Assembly: GCF_014656475.1 (NCBI RefSeq)
Contig: NZ_BNCM01000010.1
Coordinates: 82,073-146,072, forward strand
Origin: Sinomonas cellulolyticus
Lineage (GTDB): Bacteria; Actinomycetota; Actinomycetes; Actinomycetales; Micrococcaceae
DNA length: 64,000 nucleotides
Reading direction: 5' to 3'
Shown: positions 38,717 through 47,022 of the stretch, piece by piece
Numbering within the stretch: position 1 is the stretch's first letter
Layout: every line of letters starts with the position of its first letter
Program-made: the position numbers and the translations under genes
Notes under the pieces: generated by a model
What the model saw: only the letters and a program-made list of their open reading frames with translations
Told to the model about the DNA's origin: nothing
The model's database searches: none

Positions 38717-39949
38717 GTGCAGGGAGGCAGTTCCGGGCAGGCATCCGGCACCCCGGCCGCGCTCGCGGTCCCGCCCCGGCGGGGCCGCGTCCGCGCGTAT
38801 CTGGCCGACCACCCTCTGGTCATGGACTGGATCGTGGTGGCGGGTGCGGCGTTCCTCGCGGTTCCGCTGTTCATCGAGTTCGCGCTCCGTGGGCAGTTGT
38901 GGCAGTTCGTGCTGCTGGCCCTCGAGCAGATCGCCCTGCTCGCACGACGCCGCTCACCCTGGTCGGTCCTCGTCGTCACGGTCGCGATCGACGCGGCACT
39001 GCTGTACCAGTCACCGAGCAGCTCCACCCTCAGCGCCGCGATCTTCTTCGCGCTCTACGCGGTGGCCGTGGCTGTGCCGGCCCTCGTGGCCTTCGGCGCC
39101 GCACTGCTGGCGTCCGTGCCCTCGTCCGTGTACTTCGCGTTCGTCTACACGAGCCCACACGGGAACCAGATCCCGGAGAACGCGCGCTACGTGGGACTGG
39201 TCGCCGCCGTGTCCCTCCTGCTGATGAACCTCCTCGCCACGGGCCTCGGTGCATGGGTGCGGGGCACGCGCGAGCACCAGGCGGAGATCCGCGCGTGGGC
39301 CCTCCGCCGTGCCGAGCTCGCCTCGGTCCAGGAGCGCAACCGCATTGCCCGCGAGATGCACGACGTCGTGGCCCACTCCCTCACCGTCATGGTGGCCCTG
39401 AGCGAGGGGGCCTCGAAGATCGTCCCCCGCAACCCGGAGCGGGCGCAGGAGGTGCTCGGCGAGCTGTCCCGGACGGGACGCACCGCGTTGGCGGACATGC
39501 GGCGCGTCCTCGGAGTGCTGCGGGAGACGGCGGGAGCCAGCCTCGCGCCGTCGCCCGGCACCGAGAGCCTCCACGCGCTCGTGGAGGGCTTCCGCACGGC
39601 AGGGCTCCCGGCCACGCTGATCCTCGAGGGGTCGCCGCCGCCGGCGGACGCGTCGTTCCAACTCGCCGTCTACCGGATCGTCCAGGAGTCCCTCACCAAT
39701 GCGCTGCGGTACGGGCGCGGGGTGAGCCGCGCGGACGTCCTGGTGGCGCGCCAGGACGGGGCCGTCCGGCTCCGCATCGAGAACGACGGCGCTCCTCCGG
39801 ACGGTGCCGCGCCGCACCTCGGCACGGGGAGCGGGATCGCGGGGATGAGGGAACGCGCGGCCCTGTACGGGGGCACCCTGCGGGCCGGCCCGCGGGACGG
39901 GGGAGGATGGGTCGTGGAGACTGAGCTGCAGTGGACAGAGGCGTCATGA
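38717..39949 (+). CDS. Sensor histidine kinase (DesK/NarX-like, HisKA_3)
   Basis: GTG at 38717 follows AGGGAG by 4 nt and gives 410 aa. Four to five membrane helices occupy residues 35-180 without a large outer domain. The phosphoacceptor is His215 in [17 protein letters not shown], followed by the dimerisation region and an ATPase domain with [13 protein letters not shown] (N box) and [16 protein letters not shown] (G box). It is encoded with the ABC-2 exporter and a LuxR-type regulator, so the exporter is the likely target. Confidence 0.9.
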   Translation: MQGGSSGQASGTPAALAVPPRRGRVRAYLADHPLVMDWIVVAGAAFLAVPLFIEFALRGQLWQFVLLALEQIALLARRRSPWSVLVVTVAIDAALLYQSPSSSTLSAAIFFALYAVAVAVPALVAFGAALLASVPSSVYFAFVYTSPHGNQIPENARYVGLVAAVSLLLMNLLATGLGAWVRGTREHQAEIRAWALRRAELASVQERNRIAREMHDVVAHSLTVMVALSEGASKIVPRNPERAQEVLGELSRTGRTALADMRRVLGVLRETAGASLAPSPGTESLHALVEGFRTAGLPATLILEGSPPPADASFQLAVYRIVQESLTNALRYGRGVSRADVLVARQDGAVRLRIENDGAPPDGAAPHLGTGSGIAGMRERAALYGGTLRAGPRDGGGWVVETELQWTEAS

Positions 39950-39959
39950 GCAGGGGGAT

Positions 39960-40727
39960 GTGCTGATGGAGGGGGAAACCGTGGGCAGCGACCCGGCGGC
40001 CGAGCAGGGGGGAAGGCCGCTGCGGCTCCTCCTCGTGGACGACCAGCCTCTGCTGCGCATGGGCTTCCGGCTCGTGCTCGAGTCCGAGGACGGCCTCGAG
40101 GTGGTCGGCGAGGCGGGCGACGGCGAGGAGGCCGTGCGGCTCGCGCGCTCCCTGGACCCTGATGTGGTGCTCATGGACGTGCGCATGCCTGTGATGGACG
40201 GGATCGAGGCCACGCGGCGGATCGCTGCCGAGCATGCGGCGGCCCGGGTCATCATCCTCACGACCTTCGACCTCGACGAGTATGCGTTCGCGGGGCTCCA
40301 GGCCGGCGCGTCCGCGTTCCTCCTCAAGGACGTGGCGCCCGGCGAACTGGTCCAGGCGGTGCGGCTCGTGGCGAGCGGCGACGCCGTCGTGAGCCCCCGG
40401 GTGACCCAGCGGCTGCTGGAGACGTATGTGCGCAACGGGCAGGCGCAGACGGGGTCCGCCTCAGCGGCCGGGGGCACGGCGGACGGGCCGGTGTCCGTGC
40501 CGGATCCGCTCCTGAAGGAGCTCACGCCACGCGAGCTCGAGGTGCTGCGCGCCATCTGCGAGGGACTCAGCAACGCCGAGATCGCCCACCGGTTCTTCCT
40601 CTCGGAGGCGACCGTGAAGAGCCACGTGCGGCGGATCCTGACCAAGCTGCACCTGCGCGACCGGGTGCAGGCAGTCGTGTACGGGTACGAGACCGGCCTC
40701 ATCATTCCCAGCAACCCGGACTACTGA
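39960..40727 (+). CDS. Two-component response regulator (NarL/FixJ family)
   Basis: The first possible start, GTG at 39960, gives 255 aa; ATG 39966 or GTG 39981 (behind GGAGG) are equally possible and remove only non-conserved residues. The receiver domain has DD at 27-28 and the phosphorylation site Asp73 in [14 protein letters not shown] LuxR-type helix-turn-helix lies at about 180-245 ([21 protein letters not shown]). It follows the kinase gene by 10 nt and probably regulates the exporter genes upstream. Confidence 0.92.
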   Translation: MLMEGETVGSDPAAEQGGRPLRLLLVDDQPLLRMGFRLVLESEDGLEVVGEAGDGEEAVRLARSLDPDVVLMDVRMPVMDGIEATRRIAAEHAAARVIILTTFDLDEYAFAGLQAGASAFLLKDVAPGELVQAVRLVASGDAVVSPRVTQRLLETYVRNGQAQTGSASAAGGTADGPVSVPDPLLKELTPRELEVLRAICEGLSNAEIAHRFFLSEATVKSHVRRILTKLHLRDRVQAVVYGYETGLIIPSNPDY

Positions 40728-40813
40728 CGTCGGCTCCTGCGTTTGGGCGTGACCGAGCCCTGGTCCCACCTGGAACGTGGAGAAATCGGAGGGACTTCCT
40801 GAGCGCTCGCGGG

Positions 40814-40847
40814 CGTCTCGCAACCCTCGGCATACGAGACGCCTCAC
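40814..40847. repeat. Hairpin repeat, copy A
   Basis: CGTCTCG and CGAGACG pair around a loop AACCCTCGGCATA. A similar unit occurs at about 55335-55370 (loop AACCCTAGGGATA, then GAGACG and CTCGCCG). About 24 of 33 positions match. Possibly an interspersed intergenic repeat or a bidirectional terminator; this copy lies between two convergent genes. Confidence 0.4.
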
Positions 40848-40882
40848 CGGTCCGACAGCCCGGACGTGTGAAGCGCAGAGCT

Positions 40883-40910
40883 ATTTAGCGTCTCGATCGC
40901 AACGCTAAAT
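40883..40910. repeat. Inverted repeat ATTTAGCGT/ACGCTAAAT
   Basis: Perfect 9-bp arms (40883-40891 and 40902-40910) separated by 10 nt, between the response regulator and a convergent small membrane gene. It could be a terminator hairpin or a protein-binding site. No gene is seen in 40728-41008. Confidence 0.5.
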
Positions 40911-41008
40911 GGCCGAGGCGGTTCGGGACCGGCTTGCCGTGGGGCGTTGGGTTGCTCCGCGCGCCAAGAGGTGCATTTGGCCGTGGGACGAAGTTGCCCA
41001 AGGACGGG

Positions 41009-41353
41009 TCAGCTGCGGTCACGATCCATGCGCCTGAGGCGCCGGTACGCGCGGGCGCGTGTCCAAGCTCGTCGCACGCGGTCGCGGAAGTACCAGGTGA
41101 GTGCGAGGCTGACGATCACGAACGGGAGGAGCTCGGGGGCGAGGGCGAACGTGCCGAAGACAATGTCGAACGCCTCGAATCCGATCAGCGAGCCGGCCGC
41201 GAACCAGACCCACCCACCGAACAGCGTGACTCGCATGGCCGCATGTCGAAAGGCTCGACGGGCTCGCCTCCGCAGCAGTCCGACCCTGCGGAGAGCCGGT
41301 GTGCGGTCTCGTGGGAGCTTATTGCGTGAGGAATGAAGGGCATTGAGGGGCAT
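41009..41353 (-). CDS. Small basic membrane protein, hypothetical
   Basis: ATG at 41353 has AAGGAG 9 nt upstream and gives 114 aa. The N-terminal ~38 residues are Arg-rich. Two hydrophobic segments follow (LFGGWVWFAAGSLIGF and LAPELLPFVIVSLALTWYF), and the C-terminus is again Arg-rich. An internal ATG at 41236 would give a 75-aa form beginning just before the first helix. No family recognised. A second small membrane gene lies 125 bp upstream on the same strand. Confidence 0.55.
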   Translation of the reverse strand: MPLNALHSSRNKLPRDRTPALRRVGLLRRRARRAFRHAAMRVTLFGGWVWFAAGSLIGFEAFDIVFGTFALAPELLPFVIVSLALTWYFRDRVRRAWTRARAYRRLRRMDRDRS

Positions 41354-41478
41354 GGCGATGGGCTCCTTTTGGCGGCCGTCAGAGAAGTGTCCTCACGTCG
41401 CCCGAGGAGAGCAGTCCATGCAGCGGGTGGCACGTTCCGGCCGTGTGCGGCCAGATTGTCGGCCGCGGTCGCGGATTC

Positions 41479-41805
41479 CTAGATGGCTGCCTGGACGCTC
41501 CCTGGGCGACGAAGGCGTCCGCCAGGAGCGCGTGGACCTATCCCGCCGACGGGGGCCGACCGGCCCAGAGAGAGGGAGCCCGGACCAGAGTGGTCATCCA
41601 GACCCGAGGCCGCGGGGCGGACCCCCATGGCCAGAAGGGTGCAGAGGAGCGCTCGGAAGGTGTTGGCCATGAGGATCGCCAGGGCAACCACCAGGGCAAG
41701 AAGAATCAGAGCGGTCACCGGGGGTGCCCCCGCATTGACCGTCGTGCGGATCCACACGTCGGCGAGGGCGAAGCGCTCCAACAAGATCCACCCGAGCAAT
41801 GACAC
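41479..41805 (-). CDS. Small membrane protein, hypothetical
   Basis: GTG at 41805 (VSLLGWILLERFALAD) follows GGGGGAGGG at 4 nt and gives 108 aa; an upstream GTG at 41832 is possible. A membrane helix covers VTALILLALVVALAILMANT and may continue into LLCTLLAMGV. The C-terminal 40 residues are Gly/Pro/Arg-rich and poorly defined. I do not recognise it. Confidence 0.45.
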   Translation of the reverse strand: MSLLGWILLERFALADVWIRTTVNAGAPPVTALILLALVVALAILMANTFRALLCTLLAMGVRPAASGLDDHSGPGSLSLGRSAPVGGIGPRAPGGRLRRPGSVQAAI

Positions 41806-41991
41806 TGTGCCCTCCCCCCCAATCGCATCCACGGTAACACCGACCGCCCGATTAACGATCCTTCGAAAGACAGTCTCCGAATGCTCTCGTGCAGCCGCGG
41901 CTTTGCCTGCATGGACCTGTAAAGGTTGGCGTGTACGCGGCTATGTTCTACTTGGCCCTGTTTTCGACACATTCTTGCCATGCACGGACGA

Positions 41992-42025
41992 GGTCCCGGG
42001 GACGGACGGCGCCGTCCCCGGGACC
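41992..42025 (-). terminator. Hairpin terminator of the dioxygenase operon
   Basis: GGTCCCGGGGACGG (41992-42005) pairs perfectly with its complement (42012-42025) around ACGGCG. It lies just past the stop of the last gene of the minus-strand operon. The rest of 41806-42048 shows no gene. Confidence 0.7.
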
Positions 42026-42048
42026 TTCGCAATGCGGCCGCCTTAAAC

Positions 42049-42495
42049 CTAGTTTGCGGCTTCTGGCTTGTAGTCAGGGTCCAGGTGATGCCGGGGGGTG
42101 AGGAAGTTGTCGGTGAACTCCCCTCTGGAAACCTTCACCGGAATCTCTCCTTCGAGGCCGAGTTCGATGATGTCGTTCCCTGCCTTGAGTTCCTTGGGTG
42201 TGAGCGCCTCGACGCGAGCGGCGATCTGGCCGGCCTGCCAGGCGTTGAGCATCCAGGTGAACTGGTTGTCCCCAGTCGCGGGGCGGAGCCCGTAGGGTGC
42301 GTCGTTTCCCTCTCCTGGGATGATTGTCAGCTGGGAGTGGCCTCCGGCGTCTGGCAGTTCGTGGCGGACGCTGACTGGCGCGGGGTTCTGTTCGAAGCCT
42401 CGGAGGACTGCGGCCAGTCCCTGGAGGTCCTCGCGGTTGCCGAGGAAGAGGAACATCGGGTTGTAGTCGCTGGGCATGTGGTCGAAGCGCAGCAT
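42049..42495 (-). CDS. Unknown protein of the dioxygenase operon
   Basis: ATG at 42495 follows GGAGGGACC and gives 148 aa (MLRFDHMPSDYNPMFLFLGN). It is soluble, with an N-terminal NREDLQGLAAVLRGFEQN helix, a strand-rich middle and DFTWMLN-like aromatic residues (seen as DNQFTWMLNAWQAGQIA). The C-terminus is polar. I know no family for it. It is the last gene of the operon, 16 nt after the 57-aa gene, so a role as accessory protein to ring hydroxylation or substrate handling is a guess from context only. Confidence 0.75.
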   Translation of the reverse strand: MLRFDHMPSDYNPMFLFLGNREDLQGLAAVLRGFEQNPAPVSVRHELPDAGGHSQLTIIPGEGNDAPYGLRPATGDNQFTWMLNAWQAGQIAARVEALTPKELKAGNDIIELGLEGEIPVKVSRGEFTDNFLTPRHHLDPDYKPEAAN

Positions 42496-42511
42496 GGTCC
42501 CTCCTTGGTTC

Positions 42512-42685
42512 TCAGTCGTGCAGGATGCGGGCGATGTCCTGCGAGTGGGTGAGCTCGCTGGTTTCGGCGCCGTCTTCGAGGGCTTCGACCCATTGGCCGT
42601 CGCCCATGTTCTCCTCGACGGTGGCCCTGCGCCCGTCCACGAGTTCGATTCGGGTCCCCGGTGCGAGGTCAAGCACGTTGATCAT
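42512..42685 (-). CDS. 57-aa acidic small protein of the dioxygenase operon
   Basis: ATG at 42685 has AAGGA 7 nt upstream. The protein reads MINVLDLAPGTRIELVDGRR, then ATVEENMGDGQWVEAL, and ends in HSQDIARILHD. The start looks like a small beta-barrel (an L-x-PG-T-x-I/V-x-L-x-DG pattern) followed by a short helix. It lies 27 nt after the beta-subunit stop and 16 nt before the next gene, so it is translated as part of the operon. No family recognised. Confidence 0.72.
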   Translation of the reverse strand: MINVLDLAPGTRIELVDGRRATVEENMGDGQWVEALEDGAETSELTHSQDIARILHD

Positions 42686-42712
42686 CGACTGTTCCTTGAG
42701 TGTGTGGTGGGT

Positions 42713-43297
42713 TTAGAAGAAGGCGGTGAGGTTCTTAGCGAGCAGGACGTTCTGGTCGAGGATGATCTCCCGTCGGGCGATCCTCCAGCCCTCGTCCGTG
42801 AGGCGGAGCAGGTCTGTGCGTTTCCCGACGAAGGTGTACGTCTCGTACTCGACGCGGTTCTGGTAGACGAGGAACCGGGACCGCACCTCGGCTTCGAGCT
42901 GGCCGTCCTCGTTCTTCCGGGTGGCCAGGAGCTGGACGTTGGAGACCATGTGGCAGACGCGTGAGAGGGGCTCCTCGGCGTAGTGCACGCCGGTGAGGAT
43001 CTGGTCGACGCGCTTGCCGAGGGTCCACTTGTCCTCGTCGAACCAGCTGATTCCTTCCCCCGAGCGGGTGTTCTCGCGGTCAGAGTGCTGGCCGAACTTG
43101 ACGTTGCGCCGGATCGGCATGAAGTACTTCACGTCTTCGGTGAAGAGGTCGAGCCAGGCCTTGAAGCTGCGGCTGTCGAGGAGTTCGGCTTCTCTGTAGA
43201 GGAAGTCCTCGAGGTCGGGCCTGAGGTGGTAGTAGGTGTCGTCCCGGGCGGGGCGGTACCCGGCGGGAGCTTCCTCGGTGGTTTCCTGGATGATCAT
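42713..43297 (-). CDS. Ring-hydroxylating dioxygenase beta subunit
   Basis: The 194-aa protein has the NTF2-like fold of small dioxygenase subunits: LEDFLYREAELLDSRSFKAW, LDLFTEDVKYFMPIRRNV, then EPLSRVCHMVSNVQ and RSRFLVYQNRVEYETYTFVG. It supports the alpha3beta3 hexamer and has no cofactor. The start overlaps the SDR stop by 4 bp (ATGA). The alpha gene lies beyond the SDR gene, an unusual interruption of the normal alpha-beta order. Confidence 0.93.
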   Translation of the reverse strand: MIIQETTEEAPAGYRPARDDTYYHLRPDLEDFLYREAELLDSRSFKAWLDLFTEDVKYFMPIRRNVKFGQHSDRENTRSGEGISWFDEDKWTLGKRVDQILTGVHYAEEPLSRVCHMVSNVQLLATRKNEDGQLEAEVRSRFLVYQNRVEYETYTFVGKRTDLLRLTDEGWRIARREIILDQNVLLAKNLTAFF

Positions 43298-44097
43298 GAT
43301 TCCTTCTTCCTGTTCACGGGGCCGCCCTGGTGGGAGAAGCAGCCCACGTCCACGACCGTGCCGGAGATGGCCTCGGCCGCATCGCTGATGAGGAACGCCA
43401 CGACATTGGCGATGTCGTTCCCGTCAATGGGGCGTCCCGCGGCAGAGCCGGCGGCGTCCTTCCCGAACGAGGCCGCGTCGCCGCCGACGCGGCCGAGCGA
43501 GATCCCGGAGACGATCCCGCCGCCGCCGGGGACGACTGTGTTGACTCGGACCCGGTCGTGGAAGAAGTCGTAGGCCGTCGCGGCGGAGAGGGCGAAGAGC
43601 CCGCCCTTGCTGGCCGCGTACGCGGCCATGTTCGGCTTCCCCCAGCCAGCGCCGGAGCCGATGTTCACGATGGAGCCGCCGCCGCCCTCGATCAGGTGCG
43701 GCAGTACGGCGCGGGAGGTCAGGTACGGGCCCTTGAGGTTCACCGAGAGGATCCGTTCGAAGAGCTCCTCATCGGTGTCCAGGACCGTTCCGAGAGGGCC
43801 GATGGCGGCGTTGTTCACGAGGGCGTCGATCCTGCCGTGGCGGGTCAGGGTATGGTCGACGACTCCGGCGACGGCCGCCGCATCGGTGACGTCGGCATCG
43901 AGGACCTCCACGCTCAGGCCGCGCCGCTCCACCTCCGAGCGCAGGCTGGTCACCGATCCCTCGGCCGTGCTGGAGACCTGGGCTGCCTCGAGCCCGAACG
44001 CCACGACGCGGTGGCCCTTCTGGGCCAGGCCGAGGGTGATGTCACGGCCGATGCCGAAGGTCCCCCCGGTGACGATCGCGACCTTGGATTCGCTCAC
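43294..44097 (-). CDS. SDR dehydrogenase, probably cis-dihydrodiol dehydrogenase
   Basis: A 267-aa classical short-chain dehydrogenase. The NAD(P) motif is TGGTFGIGRDI near residue 11, NNAAIG is near 95, and the catalytic Ser (VNIGSGAG) and YAASKGG (Tyr-x3-Lys) are near 145-160. The operon position between the alpha and beta dioxygenase genes suggests it oxidises the cis-dihydrodiol made by them. ATGA overlaps join it to both neighbours. Confidence 0.88.
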   Translation of the reverse strand: MSESKVAIVTGGTFGIGRDITLGLAQKGHRVVAFGLEAAQVSSTAEGSVTSLRSEVERRGLSVEVLDADVTDAAAVAGVVDHTLTRHGRIDALVNNAAIGPLGTVLDTDEELFERILSVNLKGPYLTSRAVLPHLIEGGGGSIVNIGSGAGWGKPNMAAYAASKGGLFALSAATAYDFFHDRVRVNTVVPGGGGIVSGISLGRVGGDAASFGKDAAGSAAGRPIDGNDIANVVAFLISDAAEAISGTVVDVGCFSHQGGPVNRKKES

Positions 44098-45434
44098 TTG
44101 CTGGCCTCGCCCAGGATCGCGTCCCAGGAGGCGCCGCGCATGTAGTTCTGCCAGGTGCGGTAGTAGCCGCGGGCCATTTGCTCGGTGGGCTGGAGGGTGA
44201 TGTCGCCGCGGTATCCCTCGTAGCCGTCCTGGGCGAGGCCGAGGGACTGCTGGTAGTTGAAGGGGTAGCGCCTAGCCACCGTGCCGGTGCTCGCCGCGGT
44301 GGCGTAGAGCCAGTTCTCCATGTCGTCCTGCTCGGTCATCCCTGCCGGGCCCGAGTAGCGCATGTAGTAGCGGCGCAGGTAATCCTTGACCTCGGTGGGT
44401 GCGTCCTTGTCCACGAGGAAGAACCGCCAGGCCTCGGTGCTTGTGGGGGAGTGGGGGTGCCAGGCGCACAGCCCCCGGGGCTGCCGTCCGTGGTAGGAGG
44501 TGTTGGGGAAGATCGAGCCGACGAACGGCAGGAGGCGGGCCTCTTCGCCCAGACGGGCCTTGCGCTCCTCGTAGCAGTGGCGGAAGTACTCCTCGAGGAC
44601 GGGGTTGTCGAGGAAGGACTCGATGTACTCGTTCTCGGTAGGCTGCAGGGCCGAGTGGACGCCGTGGCCCTGGGGGAAGCTGACCCAGATGTGCTGGGCC
44701 TTCTCGAGCTCGTCGTCGCGGCGGCCCTTCTTCCCGGACTCGGCGCTGGGGCCGATGCCGATGAGGTCCACGGAGCGGTGGCTGGGGTTGTGGTAGGTGT
44801 CGCCGAGGAAGTTCTCGGCGGCGAACTTCCAGTTGGAGGGCAGGATCCACTTGTGGATGCCGATCACTTCGGAGCCGCCTTCGCGCCCGTCCCGGCAGTC
44901 GAGTGCCTGGTCGAGGTGGATCTTCGCGTCGCCGAGGTAGGTGAGGAAGTCGGGGGCGTCCTTGTCCCAGGTGGCCCAGATGGTGCCCTTGTAGTTGGCG
45001 ATCCTGCCCACGGCCACGAGCGAGTTCGCTTCGCGGTCGAGGTTGCCCTCGTAGAGGGAGCGGTACTGGGGCACGCCCTGCAGCTTGCCGTCGGTGGTGT
45101 AGGTCCAGGAGTGGTAGGGGCAGGTGAAGAGGGAGGTGTTGCCGGACTCGTAGCGGCAGACCTTCATGCCGCGGTGGCGGCAGGAGTTGAGGAAGACCTG
45201 GATCTTGCCGGCCTTGTCGCGGCACAGGATCACCGATTCCTCGCCCATGCGGGAGGTGAAGAAGTCGCCCTTGTTGGGGATTTGGCTCTCGTGGCCTACG
45301 AACAGCCAGGCGCGGGTGAAGACCTTGTCGAGTTCCTCCTTGTAGAGGTCGGGGTCGACGAAGAGCTCGCGGCTGATGTAGCCCCGCTCGATGTCGACGA
45401 GGCTGTCCGCGGCCTCGGTGGCGATGTCGGTCAT
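44094..45434 (-). CDS. Rieske ring-hydroxylating dioxygenase alpha subunit
   Basis: ATG at 45434 (MTDIATEAADSLVDIERG) gives 446 aa. The Rieske centre is formed by Cys85-x-His87 and Cys105-x2-His108 (NSCRHRGM, FTCPYHSWTY). The mononuclear iron site shows NFLGDTYHNPSH, i.e. Asp212, His215 and His219. The two histidines are separated by only three residues, while naphthalene dioxygenase has four and biphenyl dioxygenase five. EQDDMENW near residue 390 carries the further conserved acidic residues. It receives electrons from the ferredoxin and reductase encoded upstream. The natural aromatic substrate is unknown. Confidence 0.94.
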   Translation of the reverse strand: MTDIATEAADSLVDIERGYISRELFVDPDLYKEELDKVFTRAWLFVGHESQIPNKGDFFTSRMGEESVILCRDKAGKIQVFLNSCRHRGMKVCRYESGNTSLFTCPYHSWTYTTDGKLQGVPQYRSLYEGNLDREANSLVAVGRIANYKGTIWATWDKDAPDFLTYLGDAKIHLDQALDCRDGREGGSEVIGIHKWILPSNWKFAAENFLGDTYHNPSHRSVDLIGIGPSAESGKKGRRDDELEKAQHIWVSFPQGHGVHSALQPTENEYIESFLDNPVLEEYFRHCYEERKARLGEEARLLPFVGSIFPNTSYHGRQPRGLCAWHPHSPTSTEAWRFFLVDKDAPTEVKDYLRRYYMRYSGPAGMTEQDDMENWLYATAASTGTVARRYPFNYQQSLGLAQDGYEGYRGDITLQPTEQMARGYYRTWQNYMRGASWDAILGEASK

Positions 45435-46705
45435 CGTGTCGTCCTTTCCAGGAGTCGGTGGTCGGTGGTGGCCCCGTCGGGGGCGGTGTGGATGGCTTTG
45501 CGGAGGGCGAAGCCGGGCTGGCGCAGCTGTTCCTCGCTGACGTGGACGCCGTTGGCCAGGAGCCGGCGGCTGGCGAGGTGGTCGCCGGGGCTGTTGACCG
45601 ATTCGACGGCGGCGAGCCTGCCGTCCCGGATCCGTGCGATGGAGAACCGGCCGGTGTCGGGCTCGCCCAGGACGACGGTGGTGTCGGTGGGCTGGGAGAG
45701 GCCGGCGATCTGGAGCTTGTCGCCGGTCTGGTGGCTCCAGAACCAGGGCACGTCGGTGTAGTGGCCGCCCTGGCCGCACAGCCGGCGGGCGAGGAACCTC
45801 GCCTGGTCTGCGGCGTTCTGGACGGATTCGACCCGCACAAGGCCTGCGGTCTCCGGGCGGGGGTGGCTGGCGCAGTCGCCGATCGCGTAGATGGCGGGGT
45901 CCGACGTCGTCAGGCCGGAGTCGACGATGATCCCGTTGCCTACTGCCAGGCCTGCTTCCTGGGCGAGCTCGGCGTTGGGGAGGACGCCGATCCCGACCAG
46001 GACGAGGTCCACGGGCAGTGTCCTGTCCCCGATGCGGACGGCGGTGACGCGGCCGTCCTCGGCCCGCTGGAACTCGTCGATCGAGGTGCTGCAGAGGACT
46101 TCTGTTCCCCAGGCCGTGTGGCGGGCCGCGAAGTAGGCGGAGATCTCCTCGGAGACGGCCCTGCCCATGACGCGGTCGGCCATTTCGACGACGGTGACGT
46201 GGGCCCCGGCGAGGCGCGCCACTGAGGCGAACTCGAGGCCGATGAATCCTGCGCCGACGATGAGGACGTTCTTGGCGCCGCCGAGGGCCTCACGCAGCCG
46301 TGCGGCGTCGTCCCTGGTCCTGAGGTAGTGGACGTTGGCGGGCTCCCCGCCTTCAAAGGGCAGCCTGCGGTTGCGGGCACCGGTGGCGAGCACGAGCTGC
46401 CTGTAGGGCACGCGCCGGCCCGAGGCGAGGGTGACAGTCGCGTCTTCCCGGGAGATCTGGGCTGCGGGGTCTGCGGTGACGACTTCGATGGCGTGCTTCT
46501 TGTAGTAGTCGGCCGTGCGGAGCGGGAGCTCCGAGTCCGCGAGCTGCCCGGACATGTACTCCTTGGACAGGGGCGGGCGCTGGTAGGGGAGGTGCTCCTC
46601 GTCGCCGATGAGGGTGATCCTGTTGGGGTAGCCGAGTTCTCGGAGGGAGAGCGCGAGCTGTGCGCCGGACTGGCCGGCCCCGACGATGACGGTTCCGGTG
46701 TTCAC
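45431..46705 (-). CDS. FAD-dependent ferredoxin reductase
   Basis: GTG at 46705 (VNTGTVIVGAGQSGAQLA) gives 424 aa and overlaps the ferredoxin stop by 4 bp. The protein has an N-terminal FAD motif (VIVGAGQSGAQLALSLRELG), LATGARNRRL, an NADH motif VLIVGAGFIGLEFA and the FAD-binding YAIGDCAS. This is the glutathione-reductase-type reductase (BphA4/PdR family) of three-component dioxygenases. It passes electrons from NADH to the [2Fe-2S] ferredoxin. Its stop overlaps the alpha start (ATGA). Confidence 0.93.
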   Translation of the reverse strand: MNTGTVIVGAGQSGAQLALSLRELGYPNRITLIGDEEHLPYQRPPLSKEYMSGQLADSELPLRTADYYKKHAIEVVTADPAAQISREDATVTLASGRRVPYRQLVLATGARNRRLPFEGGEPANVHYLRTRDDAARLREALGGAKNVLIVGAGFIGLEFASVARLAGAHVTVVEMADRVMGRAVSEEISAYFAARHTAWGTEVLCSTSIDEFQRAEDGRVTAVRIGDRTLPVDLVLVGIGVLPNAELAQEAGLAVGNGIIVDSGLTTSDPAIYAIGDCASHPRPETAGLVRVESVQNAADQARFLARRLCGQGGHYTDVPWFWSHQTGDKLQIAGLSQPTDTTVVLGEPDTGRFSIARIRDGRLAAVESVNSPGDHLASRRLLANGVHVSEEQLRQPGFALRKAIHTAPDGATTDHRLLERTTR

Positions 46706-47022
46706 TGTGACTCCGGGAGGTTCAGGACCAGGCCGTCGAGCTCGTCGCGCATCCTGATCTGGCAGGAGAGCCTGCTGTTGGGCTGGCGGGTGCAGGCCGT
46801 GAATTCGAGCATGTCGTCCTCGTCGAGCCCGGGCTCGCCCACCTGGACCAGCCATTGCTCGTCGACGAAGACGTGGCAGGTCGCGCAGGAGGCCTCCCCG
46901 CCGCAGTCGGCGGTGATTCCCTCGACGCCGCCGGTCAGGGCGGCGCGCATGGCACTCGATCCCTCCGCGGCTTCCACTTCTCGCGCTTCACCCTCGGGGC
47001 GGACGAATACGATCTTGGGCAT
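46702..47022 (-). CDS. [2Fe-2S] ferredoxin, adrenodoxin/putidaredoxin type
   Basis: A 106-aa protein starting at MPKIVFVRPEGEAREVEA. Cluster ligands are Cys in ADCGGEASCATC (C-x5-C-x2-C) and a later Cys in FTACTRQPNSRLSCQI. This is the putidaredoxin type, not a Rieske-type ferredoxin, so the system fits Batie class IIA (FAD reductase plus [2Fe-2S] plant/adrenodoxin-type ferredoxin, as in dibenzofuran dioxygenase). Its ATG overlaps the MFS stop (TAATG). Confidence 0.94.
   Translation of the reverse strand: MPKIVFVRPEGEAREVEAAEGSSAMRAALTGGVEGITADCGGEASCATCHVFVDEQWLVQVGEPGLDEDDMLEFTACTRQPNSRLSCQIRMRDELDGLVLNLPESQ

Noticed and set aside
44178..45761. A 527-codon frame opposite the dioxygenase alpha subunit
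   Set aside because: Antisense shadow: Val/Gly/Glu-rich translation, no start signal, and the opposite strand encodes a complete Rieske protein.
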